Assembly (NCBI GenBank): GCA_021776245.1
Contig: JAJFGF010000068.1
Coordinates: 124,001-188,000 of the forward strand
DNA from: Hyphococcus sp.
Lineage (GTDB): Bacteria > Pseudomonadota > Alphaproteobacteria > Caulobacterales > Parvularculaceae
DNA: 64,000 nucleotides
Reading direction: 5' to 3'
The notes under the pieces: generated by a model
What the model saw: only the letters and a program-made list of their open reading frames with translations
The model's database searches: none
What the model was told of the DNA's origin: nothing
Part shown: piece by piece, positions 7,806-17,532 of the stretch
Layout: each line of letters begins with the position of its first letter
How positions within the stretch are numbered: the stretch's first letter is position 1
Program-made: the position numbers and the translations under genes

Positions 7806-9212
7806 CTATGTATTTCGCGCCGCGACGAGAAAATAACAGTTAAAGGCCGTGCCGCCAGCCAGCCGGCTTTCAATTTGGAAGCCGCCCTGGTGGCGATTGA
7901 CAATGTGTTTGACGATCGCAAGCCCTAACCCGGTGCCGCCGCTTTTCAAGCTGCGTTCGATATTGACGCGATAAAATCGTTCCGTAAGTCTTGGTAAATC
8001 CGCGCGCTCAATGCCCGGGCCGAAATCGCGGATCTGCACATAGATGAGATCTTCAACGCGCCCGCCGGTGCGCGCTGCGACCTGGGCCGCCGCATCCCCG
8101 GCGCGATGACCGGGATCGCCGTTATCAGTTAGCGGCGGCGCCGCGCCGCGGCCGACGCGCAATTTGATCATTGCGGGATCGCCGCCATATTTTACGGCGT
8201 TGTCGAGCAGGTTTTGAATCGCCTGAAATATTTCATCATGGTCGCCGACAATTTTTGTCGCATCGTCTGTGTCCTTGATGTAGTCCACAATTGCGCCGGC
8301 CTGTTCAAAGAGCGGTGAGAGACTTTCAATCACATCCTGAGCAACATCGCCAAGGTCAACAATATCTTTCGGCGGCACGTGCTCGTTAAGCTCAATGCGC
8401 GACAGGGACATAAGATCTGAAACCAGGCGCTGCATCCGTTCCGCCTGCGATTGCATGATGGACAAGAACTTTTCTCTCGCTTCAGGATCGTCTTTTGCAG
8501 GCCCGCGAAGCGTTTCGATGAATCCGACAACCGAGGCAAGCGGCGTGCGCAACTCATGGCTGGCGCTGGCGATAAAATCAGCGCGCATCTGTTCAACGCG
8601 GCGCTCACTTGTGAGATCGCGAATGAACACCAGCGCGCGTTGACGGCGCCCGGAACCCAATTCCGCCCCGGACTCAATCGGCGCGACATAGGCGCGGCAG
8701 GATCGTTCAACCGCGCCCATCATTGTAAATTCCACCGTAACCGGATCATTTGTAGCCAACACTGTTTCAGCGGCTTCGTATACATTTGGCGTGCGCAATA
8801 CCGCAGCAAAATGACGCCCGGTAATTTCCTTCGCCCCGACAAGTTTTTCAGCTGCTGGATTAGCGTGCTCAACGACGCCAGCAGCATCAAGAATGAACAA
8901 GGGTTCGGGCAAAGCTTCTGCAACGTCTCGCGCCATACGCAAATTTGCAAGTTCCGCCTCTTGCGCGCTCAGCTCCGTTTCAACGATGCGCTGCACTGGC
9001 GTCGCCCACACTGCCCCCGATGCGAGCCTGTATCGGATTGCAAGCAAAGCGAGAAAGGAAATCCATGCCAGCGTCACCAGTCGCCAGTCGCCAAGCCCGG
9101 CGACAAAAATAGCGACGCCGACGCCGGCGCTGATGCCCACAGCCCAGGCAAAATCCCGGGCGCGCACACGAGCGGCGGTATTGCGGATCAGTGTGGCGAG
9201 ATTTTCCTGCAT
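7806..9212 (-). CDS. phoR: Phosphate regulon sensor histidine kinase PhoR
   Basis: A 468-residue membrane histidine kinase. Two hydrophobic segments (about 20-60) anchor it, with almost no periplasmic loop, as in PhoR. A PAS domain follows (about 95-205), then the dimerisation helix with phospho-accepting H219 in SASHELRTPLASVVGF, and a HATPase domain with the N-box (NLLDNAVKYG), DFGPGIE and GTGLGLAIV. The single-helix hairpin topology and synteny with phoU and phoB support PhoR over other kinases. The promoter side is the 100-bp divergent region shared with the DUF547 lipoprotein gene. Confidence 0.93.
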   Translation of the reverse strand: MQENLATLIRNTAARVRARDFAWAVGISAGVGVAIFVAGLGDWRLVTLAWISFLALLAIRYRLASGAVWATPVQRIVETELSAQEAELANLRMARDVAEALPEPLFILDAAGVVEHANPAAEKLVGAKEITGRHFAAVLRTPNVYEAAETVLATNDPVTVEFTMMGAVERSCRAYVAPIESGAELGSGRRQRALVFIRDLTSERRVEQMRADFIASASHELRTPLASVVGFIETLRGPAKDDPEAREKFLSIMQSQAERMQRLVSDLMSLSRIELNEHVPPKDIVDLGDVAQDVIESLSPLFEQAGAIVDYIKDTDDATKIVGDHDEIFQAIQNLLDNAVKYGGDPAMIKLRVGRGAAPPLTDNGDPGHRAGDAAAQVAARTGGRVEDLIYVQIRDFGPGIERADLPRLTERFYRVNIERSLKSGGTGLGLAIVKHIVNRHQGGFQIESRLAGGTAFNCYFLVAARNT

Positions 9213-9312
9213 CAGGCCGGGAACCTATGCGCAGACAACAGGCAAATCAATCGACCTTTGCTTTGCGGTGCGTTGATCATAAGATAATCGAGGCAAGTTG
9301 GAGGCGGTATCC

Positions 9313-10557
9313 ATGGTGCGATTATTTTTTGTTGGATTGTTATTGGTGAGTACAGGATGCGCAACGGGATATACGGCGACTGGTCAATCGACGCCAACCA
9401 CCCCCCCTTCAGCTGTGGCCGCCAGCAGATCGGCGTCCACCGATGATCCGTTTGCGGTATTTGCGCCCTACAGCCCTGCAACGCGATATCAGCTCGATCA
9501 TCAGCCATGGACAAAATTCTTACGTACAGCCGTCTATATCACCGGACGGTCGAACCGGGTTGCGGCGCGGCGCGATGACAATTCGCGCCAGACTGGAACG
9601 AAAACCACAACAGGAAGCAAATCGCGCTACCGCTATGAGGGTAATCGGGTTCTCTTCCACCTGTTCGATGACGGCGCCGTCAACTATGTCGGTGTATACC
9701 GGCAGGCGCTTCAGGACACGATGGGGCGAATTGAGTATGGCGATCTTGGCCGCGAGGAGCAGCTTGCATTCTGGCTAAATTTGCACAACGCCGTTTTGGT
9801 TCATGAAATCGCAAAGTCGCATCCAATCTCGCGGCCCCGATCTCATCGCCTTCGCGACCATGGCAATGCACTTTTGTTTGACGCAAAACTTGTCGAAGTC
9901 AGCGGCGTCAAACTCAGTCTCAATGACATCAGATACAATATTGTCTACCGCTACTGGAAAAACCCCTATGTCATGTATGGATTTTGGGACGGCGCTATTG
10001 GCGGGCCAAATATCCTGACCGTGGCCTATTCCGGGCCAGCATTGCAGGGCCAGCTGGAGCGTAATGGCCGCGAATTTGTCAACTCAATGCGCGGCGTCGA
10101 TCGCATTCGCGGCAAGATACGAATTTCGAAAAATTACATCAACGCAAGACCTTACTTTTTCCCCAAATGGCCAAACGATCTTTACGATCACCTCTCGCGC
10201 TATGCGATCGGCGAAGCGGCGGACATTGTCGCCATGCGTCAGCAGACGGTGACCGCCAACAGATATGCAGCGTCTACCGCGGATGCGGAAAGCGGCGAGA
10301 CCGTTCGTTTCACCGGCAGTGATAATCCTGGCGCGCTGGCGGGGCAGGATTTGGGCGGCGTATTTGCAAATCTTTCCAGCACCGCCATGCGCGGCGGACT
10401 GTCCGGTGAAGCGTTGTCGCTTGCGCGACAGTCCGAGGCGCGAAAAAACCGCCGTGTGGGTACGGTGGTGATCCTCGATATTCAGACTGACGATCCGGGC
10501 GACGCGCCTGAAAGGATCAGCGTCGACGAAGATAATGGCGCCGATGCAGAAAACTGA
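9313..10557 (+). CDS. DUF547 domain putative lipoprotein
   Basis: 414 residues from the ATG at 9313, which has GGAGG eight bases upstream; an upstream TTG at 9298 is less likely. The N-terminus is a hydrophobic signal ending LVSTGC, consistent with a lipoprotein although the lipobox is not ideal. The DUF547 core (about 150-310) shows the usual REEQLAFWLNLHNAVLVHEI, SLNDIRYNIVYRYWKNP and ARPYFFPKWPNDLYDHLSRYA. DUF547 resembles transglutaminase/papain-like folds, but its role is unknown. The C-terminal 80 residues are polar and unconserved. Confidence 0.85.
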   Translation: MVRLFFVGLLLVSTGCATGYTATGQSTPTTPPSAVAASRSASTDDPFAVFAPYSPATRYQLDHQPWTKFLRTAVYITGRSNRVAARRDDNSRQTGTKTTTGSKSRYRYEGNRVLFHLFDDGAVNYVGVYRQALQDTMGRIEYGDLGREEQLAFWLNLHNAVLVHEIAKSHPISRPRSHRLRDHGNALLFDAKLVEVSGVKLSLNDIRYNIVYRYWKNPYVMYGFWDGAIGGPNILTVAYSGPALQGQLERNGREFVNSMRGVDRIRGKIRISKNYINARPYFFPKWPNDLYDHLSRYAIGEAADIVAMRQQTVTANRYAASTADAESGETVRFTGSDNPGALAGQDLGGVFANLSSTAMRGGLSGEALSLARQSEARKNRRVGTVVILDIQTDDPGDAPERISVDEDNGADAEN

Positions 10558-10578
10558 ACCGGCGCCTGAACTTTAAAC

Positions 10579-12348
10579 TCAGCCTTTTTCGGCGGCAATC
10601 CACGCGTCAATATTTTCTTCAAGAACCGACAACGGAACAGCGCCATTTTCCAGAAGGGCGTCGTGGAAACGGCGCAAGTCGAAGTCGGCGCCGAGCGCGG
10701 CAGACGCCCGCTGACGCAATTCCTGCATCTTTAATTCACCGATTTTATAGGCGAGCGCCTGACCCGGCCAGGTAATGTAACGGTTCACTTCCGCTTCAAT
10801 ATTGTGAAGCGACAGCGCCGTATTGTCCGCCATAAACGCCACTGCTTGCTCTTTCGACCAGCCCTTGGAATGCATGCCGGTATCCACAACCAGGCGGCAG
10901 GCGCGCCACATCTCATATGAAAGGCGACCGAAATTTGAGTAGGGATCTTCGTAAAAACCTGCATCCAGCCCGAGACTTTCCGCATAGAGTCCCCAACCCT
11001 CGGTAAAGGCGGTAAAGCCGCCAAATTTTCGGAAATTCGGCAGGGTCAGTTCCTGGCTCAGCGCGATTTGGAAATGATGGCCGGGCACCGCCTCATGCAG
11101 CGACAGGGCTTCCAGTTCAAAAAGCGGGCGCTGGTCCAGCAAAGACGTATTGATCCGATAAACGCCGGCGCGGCTGCCGTCGCCCGCAGGCCGCTCATAA
11201 TATGCCGTCGTCGTTCCTTCGGCGATATCATCGGGCACCGGTTTGACCGTATAGGGCATGCGCGGCAGCCGAGTGAACAATCTCGGCAAGGCGCCATCGG
11301 CTTTCTTGGCGATCACCGAGGTCGCGGCGATGAGTTCGTCGGGCGTTTTTGCATAAAACTGCGGGTCGGTGCGCAGGAAATTTTGAAACGCATCGAAATC
11401 GCCGCCGAAATCCACTTCTTTTATGATGTCCATCATGGCCGCACGAATACGCGCGACTTCGGAAAGGCCCAGCTGGTGAATTTCGTCAGGGGTTTTCCCG
11501 GTTGTCGTAAAAACACGCACACGGTGGGCGTAATACGCATCGCCATTCGGCAAAGCGAGAGCGCCGACGTCCTTACGGCAGGCAGGCGCATAGTCCTGGG
11601 CATAAAAATCCGCATACTGCCTGATCGCCGGGACGACTTTTTGTGCAACCGTTTCCTGCGCGCGCGACTTCATACGCTTCCAGTTGCGCATGGTGACCGT
11701 CGCTGGCTTTGTTTTAAACGGTTTCATAAAGACGCTGTCAGCAACGTTATCGACAACATGGAAGCGGATTGATTGTTCCACGCCTTCCATTGGCGCGCAG
11801 GGCTGGGTCCAGCCGGCAGTAACGCCGGCGCCTAACGTGTCGGTCGCTTCAGATAGATAACGCGGAATATCGCCCAGCCGCGCCACATAGCTTTCAAAAT
11901 CCGCCCTGGTGAAAAACGGCAGCCGCTCAGGCAGTCCGGTAACAAATGTGTGCGGCCCGTTGCGATTGGTCATAACAAGATACTTGCCGCCAAACTGCGC
12001 TGCCGCCGCATCATTCTTCAAACCAAGGAGTAGGAGTTTGTAATTGACCCGCTCACCCGGCGCTAATTCGTCAACGTTGATTTCCTCAAGGCGCGCGATG
12101 AACCCGGCCTCTTTTGCAACGCTTTTTTCGGCGGCGTCGAGCGACACGCTGCCAAGGCGGTCGTCATAATCGCGCACGCCAAGCGAGGTTGCGAAAGTGG
12201 GGTTTTCTTCCAGTGACCAGGCCCAGTGATCGTCGATCACAGCCTGCAATGCGTCGGATGCTGTTGATTGTGCGCTGGCGCTCGCGCCAAACGTGAAAAG
12301 CGCCAAGACGCCCAACGCCGCACAGATGGTCTTTGATATCAGCTGCAT
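10579..12348 (-). CDS. DUF885 family exported protein (second copy)
   Basis: 589 residues from the ATG at 12348, preceded by GGGAG eight bases upstream; an in-frame ATG at 12384 is rejected. A clear Sec signal peptide ends ASASAQ (about residue 25), so this copy is predicted to be free in the periplasm, unlike the lipoprotein-like copy at 863-2722. The family motif HEAVPGHH is at residues 418-425, with the second element FTAFTEGWGLYAES. A putative zinc peptidase by family resemblance. The two copies are diverged, so the duplication is old. Confidence 0.88.
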   Translation of the reverse strand: MQLISKTICAALGVLALFTFGASASAQSTASDALQAVIDDHWAWSLEENPTFATSLGVRDYDDRLGSVSLDAAEKSVAKEAGFIARLEEINVDELAPGERVNYKLLLLGLKNDAAAAQFGGKYLVMTNRNGPHTFVTGLPERLPFFTRADFESYVARLGDIPRYLSEATDTLGAGVTAGWTQPCAPMEGVEQSIRFHVVDNVADSVFMKPFKTKPATVTMRNWKRMKSRAQETVAQKVVPAIRQYADFYAQDYAPACRKDVGALALPNGDAYYAHRVRVFTTTGKTPDEIHQLGLSEVARIRAAMMDIIKEVDFGGDFDAFQNFLRTDPQFYAKTPDELIAATSVIAKKADGALPRLFTRLPRMPYTVKPVPDDIAEGTTTAYYERPAGDGSRAGVYRINTSLLDQRPLFELEALSLHEAVPGHHFQIALSQELTLPNFRKFGGFTAFTEGWGLYAESLGLDAGFYEDPYSNFGRLSYEMWRACRLVVDTGMHSKGWSKEQAVAFMADNTALSLHNIEAEVNRYITWPGQALAYKIGELKMQELRQRASAALGADFDLRRFHDALLENGAVPLSVLEENIDAWIAAEKG

Positions 12349-12389
12349 GTCAAATTCTCCCGGGAAAATCTTTAATCGAAACATCGTCT

Positions 12390-12836
12390 CTATGCGCCTC
12401 GGCCGCGCAATGCGGCAAAAACAACCCCGCCGACCAGTCCGGCGAAACTCTGCAGGCCCATGCCGACAGCGTCACGCGCACCGCCTATGGCGCCGACACC
12501 GCCGCGGCCGGCGGTATTATCAATCAGCCAGATCGCTGCGACTACAGCTGTGGCGCCGGCGATCGGATAGGCAACCGGCGCAAGCGGCGTCAAAACGCGC
12601 TTCAACCGCGCGGCGATCAAAAAACCAATCAACAGGGCGAGCATCATCACGCCTCCATAGGCGGGAGCAAGACCCTTGAGGTTCATCATCAAGGCCGCAG
12701 CCTGCTGACCCAGCGTATAGTCCGCGCCGATTGAGATTTGTTCTGAAACAACCTGTTGGGTGTAAAATACAGAACCGGACACGAAGGTCGCCAGCGTCGC
12801 CATGAGAAATGCAATCAATGTTCGCCAGATATTCAT
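12390..12836 (-). CDS. Small integral membrane protein, unknown function
   Basis: 148 residues from the ATG at 12836 (GGGGCAGG upstream). I count about four hydrophobic segments: LIAFLMATLATFVSGSVF, YGGVMMLALLIGFLIAA, a third in VAYPIAGATAVVAAIWLI, and a Gly/Ala-rich one at the C-terminus. Between the first two is a loop that would face the periplasm. I do not recognise the family. It lies 41 bp upstream of the second DUF885 gene on the same strand, so the two may be cotranscribed. Confidence 0.7.
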   Translation of the reverse strand: MNIWRTLIAFLMATLATFVSGSVFYTQQVVSEQISIGADYTLGQQAAALMMNLKGLAPAYGGVMMLALLIGFLIAARLKRVLTPLAPVAYPIAGATAVVAAIWLIDNTAGRGGVGAIGGARDAVGMGLQSFAGLVGGVVFAALRGRGA

Positions 12837-12953
12837 AACCTGCCCCGTATCCACGATCACTCCGCCTCGCTATAGTCCGGTGACCGCGAGATTGACTTCA
12901 ATGCTCACCCTACCCAGTTTCTGTGTGAATATCGACAGCAATAGCAGCAAAGC

Positions 12954-14162
12954 ATGACAAACCCAATTCGGCTTATTGTGGCGACGATTGTGATCGCGGC
13001 TATCGTGACATTTGTTCCGCAATTCAGCATTTCAAAACTCGGCGCAGCGCCAGCGCTGCAGGGCGGCAAAGGCGGCGGTGACGCGTCACTGCAAACCTCG
13101 CAGGCGGCGCCCGCGCCTCAAGGAAATGTTCCGTTGAATGTGGAGACGCTCGCAAGCGGACTGGTTAATCCTTGGTCGATCGCCTTTCTTCCGGATGGCG
13201 CAATGCTTGTTACGGAACGCGCCGGACGCCTGCGAATTATCCGCAATGGAGGGCTCGTGACTGAGCCGGTCGCCGGCGCCCCGAAAACCTTTGTCCGGAA
13301 CCAGGCGGGGTATTTCGACATTCTTCCGCATACCGAATTCGCAACGAACAACATTGTCTACCTTTCCTATGCGGCCGGTGTGCGAACCAGTAATGCGCTG
13401 CGCATAGCCCGGGCGGTATTTGACGGGGAAGCGCTGACCAATCTCGAAGTCATCTACGAAGCAAAACCGCTCAAAGATACGGGCCATCATTATGGCGGGC
13501 GCATGGCCTGGGGCGCCGACAAAAAACTTTATATAACTATCGGTGAAGGCGCGAAATACAAGGAAAAAGCGCAAGACACGGCGTCGAGCTTTGGCGCCGT
13601 TATTCGCATGAATGAAGACGGGTCCGCCCCCGAGGATAATCCAGACTTCGGCGCTGACGCTGTGCCCGAACTCTTCACTAAAGGGCACCGCAACCCGCAA
13701 GGCCTCGCCTATGACGCAGCACGCGGCGTTCTTTGGGAACATGAACACGGTCCCCGTGGCGGCGATGAGCTTAACATTATTGAAGCCGGCGCAAATTACG
13801 GCTGGCCCTTTGCAACCTTTGGCGTCGATTATAATGGCGCACGAATTACACCGTTTACGGAATATGAGGGCACGACGCAGCCGGTAAAATACTGGACGCC
13901 GTCGATCAGCCCGTCAGGCCTTGCTGTCTATCGCGGCGATCTGTTTTCCGGCTGGGACGGCGACCTTCTCCTCGGAGCGCTTTCGGGAAAAGCGCTCCAC
14001 CGGGTAATGATGGACGGTGACAAGCCGGTGGGCGAGGAACGTTATCTGATTGGCGAACGCATTCGCGATGTGCGGATCGGGCCTGACGGCGCCATCTATG
14101 TCACGACCGAAGAAAGATATGGCGACCCGGTCGGCAAGGTGCTGCGCCTAACACCGCAATAG
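12954..14162 (+). CDS. PQQ-dependent sugar dehydrogenase family protein
   Basis: 402 residues of the glucose/sorbosone dehydrogenase (GSDH) beta-propeller family, which oxidises aldose sugars in the periplasm using PQQ. An N-terminal hydrophobic segment (about 5-24) is a signal or anchor. The catalytic His motif GHHYGGR is at residues 177-183; later blocks are GHRNPQGLAYD, WEHEHGPRGGDELN and NYGWPFATFGVDYNG. The segment QAGYFDILPHTEFA departs from the usual QGGLLDVALHPDF form. The true substrate is unknown. A paralog lies at 35393-36535. Confidence 0.88.
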   Translation: MTNPIRLIVATIVIAAIVTFVPQFSISKLGAAPALQGGKGGGDASLQTSQAAPAPQGNVPLNVETLASGLVNPWSIAFLPDGAMLVTERAGRLRIIRNGGLVTEPVAGAPKTFVRNQAGYFDILPHTEFATNNIVYLSYAAGVRTSNALRIARAVFDGEALTNLEVIYEAKPLKDTGHHYGGRMAWGADKKLYITIGEGAKYKEKAQDTASSFGAVIRMNEDGSAPEDNPDFGADAVPELFTKGHRNPQGLAYDAARGVLWEHEHGPRGGDELNIIEAGANYGWPFATFGVDYNGARITPFTEYEGTTQPVKYWTPSISPSGLAVYRGDLFSGWDGDLLLGALSGKALHRVMMDGDKPVGEERYLIGERIRDVRIGPDGAIYVTTEERYGDPVGKVLRLTPQ

Positions 14163-14169
14163 ACGATGA

Positions 14170-14273
14170 GAGCGCATTCACAAAAAGTGTATGCGGTTTT
14201 TGGATTCGAATGCGCGACAAGACAATAATCTAGACCGTTTTCACCGATTCAGGAATCTGTGAAAACGGTCTAG
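14170..14273. repeat. Palindromic intergenic element, full copy with terminal hairpin
   Basis: Two parts. The left hairpin has arms GCGCATTC (14172-14179) and GAATGCGC (14208-14215) with inner CAAAAA/TTTTTG. A link 'CGACAAGACAATAAT' follows. The right palindrome has 15-bp arms CTAGACCGTTTTCAC (14230-14244) and GTGAAAACGGTCTAG (14259-14273), enclosing GATTC-AG-GAATC. It holds three GANTC sites (14203, 14246, 14253). Its right end supplies the TAG stop of mmcB (14270-14272, minus strand). A related copy is at 60395-60475 and a fragment at 39017-39027. Confidence 0.8.
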
Positions 14274-14752
14274 GAAATGATCTCACTTTGGGACAGTAAC
14301 GCGCGCCGCGCGGCCTGTCGGGCAAAACGCAATGTGACGGCTTTGCGCCGCGCTGCAGCCAGCGGGCGTTCCTTTGCAATGCGGGCGATCATTGCCCCAT
14401 AGCCGTCGGCAACAATCAAACCCTCATTATCAGGCATCAACTCGGCCGGAAAACCGGGGTCGACGGCAAAATAAAACCGGTCACAGAATTCGAGATAGTC
14501 GGGCCACTTCTGGTCGGTTTCAAAATCCGCGCGGCAGGATTTGATTTCGGCAATGGTAATATTGCCGCGACGGTCCAGCGCCGCAATATCCGCCCTGCGG
14601 CCATTGGCAAGCTTGAACTCGGCAATCGGGGTCAGCCCCATATCGCCAAACAGGCGTATCACCCCCTTTGTCAACGCAAGGGTCTTATCCGAGCGGGGCG
14701 CCACAGAAAGCGAGAAGTCAACGTTCTGCATTTGTTCATCAAACGCCGCCAA
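14270..14752 (-). CDS. mmcB: MmcB family DNA repair protein
   Basis: 160 residues of the MmcB family (DUF1052), an alphaproteobacterial protein linked to mitomycin C resistance and predicted to have a restriction-endonuclease-like fold. The signature runs through EFKLANGRRADIAALDRRG, IAEIKSCRADFETDQKWPDY and DRFYFAVDPGFP; the D, E-x-K and K/Y residues fit a PD-(D/E)XK core. The start is unclear: a TTG at 14752 is used here, with an ATG at 14731 as alternative; neither has a good ribosome site. The stop TAG is part of the palindromic element. It probably follows the ferredoxin gene in one transcript. Confidence 0.88.
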   Translation of the reverse strand: MAAFDEQMQNVDFSLSVAPRSDKTLALTKGVIRLFGDMGLTPIAEFKLANGRRADIAALDRRGNITIAEIKSCRADFETDQKWPDYLEFCDRFYFAVDPGFPAELMPDNEGLIVADGYGAMIARIAKERPLAAARRKAVTLRFARQAARRALLSQSEIIS

Positions 14753-14778
14753 TGCGGCCGCGTCAAGCCGCGTCTCGT

Positions 14779-15150
<372 letters not shown>

Positions 15151-15260
15151 TTAAGGCTTGAGGCGGCCGGGGCAAGTCTTTTCTCCATACCTGTCTGAAA
15201 AGCCCATAGATTAAAGAGCGCTGTTTTCACGCCCGGGCGGAGTGACTAGGTATCGTGCCT

Positions 15261-15719
15261 ATGCACCGAATCGAAATTACCCTGAAAGATGAGGAAACCA
15301 CAAAAAAGCTGGGCGCGCAGCTGAGCGTCATCCTCGCGCCCGGCGACGCGGTGTGCCTGTCCGGCAATCTCGGCGCAGGTAAATCGACGCTCGCGCGAGG
15401 CGTCATCAAGACCGCCGCCGGAGCGGAGGATGCGCCAAGCCCAACCTTCACTTTTGTTGAAACCTATGAAGCAAAGGGGTTTTTGCTATGGCATTTCGAC
15501 CTTTACCGGCTTGAGCGTCCTGAAGATGTCTGGGAACTCGGTTATGAAGACGCGCTTGAGGATGGCGTAATACTGATCGAATGGCCGGAACGGATTGGCG
15601 CTCTGGCGCCGTCAGACGCTTTAGAAATAAATCTCGAGATCCACGGCAATATGCGAAAAGCATGTATTGCCGCCACCGAAGGCTGGCGGCGACGCCTTCA
15701 CGAAGCAGGAATCGCGTAA
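15261..15719 (+). CDS. tsaE: tRNA threonylcarbamoyladenosine biosynthesis ATPase TsaE
   Basis: 152 residues from the ATG at 15261 (a GTG at 15255 is possible). TsaE is the small P-loop ATPase that helps TsaB/TsaD make t6A37 in ANN-decoding tRNAs. The Walker A motif GNLGAGKST is at residues 35-43; family blocks SPTFTFVETYEA, HFDLYRL and ILIEWPERI follow. It heads a plus-strand run tsaE-amgK-murU-addB-addA-trxA, with 11 bp to amgK. Confidence 0.95.
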   Translation: MHRIEITLKDEETTKKLGAQLSVILAPGDAVCLSGNLGAGKSTLARGVIKTAAGAEDAPSPTFTFVETYEAKGFLLWHFDLYRLERPEDVWELGYEDALEDGVILIEWPERIGALAPSDALEINLEIHGNMRKACIAATEGWRRRLHEAGIA

Positions 15720-15730
15720 AAGGTCCGTTG

Positions 15731-16819
15731 ATGAATAGAGCTGAGTCCACATATTCTGATTTGCGCGCCGCCTTCGTTGAAAAAGCCGGCTGGGGAGATG
15801 CGGTCGCTACGCCGCTTGCCGGCGACGCGTCGACCCGCAGCTATGAGCGTCTTGAAAAAGACGGCCGCCGCGCAGTCTTGATGATCGCCCCGCCGGGCGC
15901 TGAGGCCGCTACCTGTCCCGCTAACGCTACGCCAGAGCAGCGACACGCATTGGGCTACAACGCAACGGCGCGGCTTGCCGGACCAAATCTAAACGCTTTT
16001 GTGACGCTCTCGAACAATTTGCAGATGGCAGGTCTTTCCGCTCCTGAAATCTACGCCGCTGACGCTGCAACCGGTTTCGCGCTGATCGAAGATCTCGGCG
16101 ATGATCTATTCGCCCGCATTATTGATCGCGAAGACGAGACATTGCTCTACCAGACCGCTATTGACGCACTCATCGCGTTGCGCAATGCAAACCCGCCGCG
16201 GCCCAGCGATGATCAGTACACAATGCTGAATTATGATCTGACGGCGCTTGCAGCAGAAGCTGATCTTTTGATCGACTGGTATTGGCCCCTGAAACACAAA
16301 AATGACATTAGCCATGAATTGCGCACCGAATTTGTTGCGCTTTGGCGTGACCAGCTACGCGAATTATCGGCGCCGCACAGCTTTGTTTTGCGCGATTATC
16401 ACGCGGAAAATCTGATCTGGCTTCCCGACCGCAGCGGCGTTGAGCGCGTCGGGATCATCGATTTCCAGGATGCTCTTTATGGCTGCGCGGCCTATGATCT
16501 GGCATCCCTGTTGGAAGACGCCCGCCGCGACGTCGATCCGGAATTTGCTGACCAGATGATCGAATATTATGTGCAGCGCGCCGCCGCTGTCGATGTTTTT
16601 GATCGCGCAACATTTGAGCGTGATTATGCAATTCTCGCCGCACAGCGAAATGCAAAAATACTCGGCGTTTTTGCGCGCCTCGCCAGGCGCGACAAGAAGC
16701 CCCGATATCTCGATCTCCTGCCGCGTGTCGAAGGCCATTTCCGGCGCGATCTAAAACGACCAAACATGGCGGCGCTGCAAGATTTCTTTGCCCGCAATTT
16801 TGACGAGTTTTCTCAATGA
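15731..16819 (+). CDS. amgK: N-acetylmuramate/N-acetylglucosamine kinase AmgK
   Basis: 362 residues from the ATG at 15731, with AAAGG upstream. This phosphotransferase (APH-like kinase fold) puts an anomeric phosphate on MurNAc/GlcNAc in the cell-wall recycling bypass. Motifs: LAGDASTRSYERL, the ATP-side FALIEDLGDD, the catalytic loop VLRDYHAENLIW and the metal motif GIIDFQDALYG. The four-base ATGA overlap with murU, the next enzyme of the pathway, supports AmgK over a generic aminoglycoside phosphotransferase. Confidence 0.92.
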   Translation: MNRAESTYSDLRAAFVEKAGWGDAVATPLAGDASTRSYERLEKDGRRAVLMIAPPGAEAATCPANATPEQRHALGYNATARLAGPNLNAFVTLSNNLQMAGLSAPEIYAADAATGFALIEDLGDDLFARIIDREDETLLYQTAIDALIALRNANPPRPSDDQYTMLNYDLTALAAEADLLIDWYWPLKHKNDISHELRTEFVALWRDQLRELSAPHSFVLRDYHAENLIWLPDRSGVERVGIIDFQDALYGCAAYDLASLLEDARRDVDPEFADQMIEYYVQRAAAVDVFDRATFERDYAILAAQRNAKILGVFARLARRDKKPRYLDLLPRVEGHFRRDLKRPNMAALQDFFARNFDEFSQ

Positions 16820-17532
16820 CCGGCCCAAAAACAGCAATGGTGCTCGCCGCGGGGCTTGGCACGCGCATGCGTCCGTTTACGGATGAAATCCCGAAACCGC
16901 TTATTGAAGTCGGGGGAAAAGCGCTTATTGATTATACGCTCGACCGCTTTCGCGATGCTGGCGTCATTGAGGCTATCGTTAATGTTCACTATCGCGCCGA
17001 CCAGATTGAGGCGCATTTGAGAGCGCGCACTGCGCCGCAAATCATCATTTCCGATGAACGCGGGCGTTTGCTCGAAACTGGCGGCGGCCTGAAGAAGGCT
17101 TGTCCGCATTTTGGCGCGGCGCCGGTTTTTTGCACCAATACCGACGCGATCATGTTCGACCAAAACGGAAAGGACGCCTGCGCCGTCCTGTCCGATGCGT
17201 GGAATAATCAAACCATGGACGCGCTATTGCTGCTGGCGCCGATTGCGCAAACCAGCGGCTATGACGGCAAGGGCGATTTCGACCATGCGCAGGACGAGCG
17301 AATTTCCTTTCGCACAAAAGATACCGCGCCTTGTGTCTTTACCGGTTTGCAGATCATCTCGCCTTCGCTGATTGAAGAAGGGCCGGACGGCCCCTTTTCG
17401 ACCAAATATTTATGGGATCTTGCCGCAAAGCGCGGCAAGCTTTTCGGCGCCCGCTATGACGGTTATTGGATGCATGTAGGCGACCCGGACGGGTTGGAGA
17501 AAGCCGAGCGCTTTCTCGCGCGCGGAAAGTGA
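16816..17532 (+). CDS. murU: N-acetylmuramate 1-phosphate uridylyltransferase MurU
   Basis: 238 residues of the sugar nucleotidyltransferase fold. The signature LAAGLGTRMRPFTDEIPKPL starts at residue 10; later blocks are ERGRLLETGGGLKKA, FCTNTDAI and the C-terminal YDGYWMHVGDPDGL. MurU turns MurNAc-1-P into UDP-MurNAc, bypassing de novo MurA/MurB and so giving some fosfomycin tolerance in bacteria that carry it. It overlaps amgK by ATGA and addB by GTGA. Confidence 0.93.
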   Translation: MTGPKTAMVLAAGLGTRMRPFTDEIPKPLIEVGGKALIDYTLDRFRDAGVIEAIVNVHYRADQIEAHLRARTAPQIIISDERGRLLETGGGLKKACPHFGAAPVFCTNTDAIMFDQNGKDACAVLSDAWNNQTMDALLLLAPIAQTSGYDGKGDFDHAQDERISFRTKDTAPCVFTGLQIISPSLIEEGPDGPFSTKYLWDLAAKRGKLFGARYDGYWMHVGDPDGLEKAERFLARGK

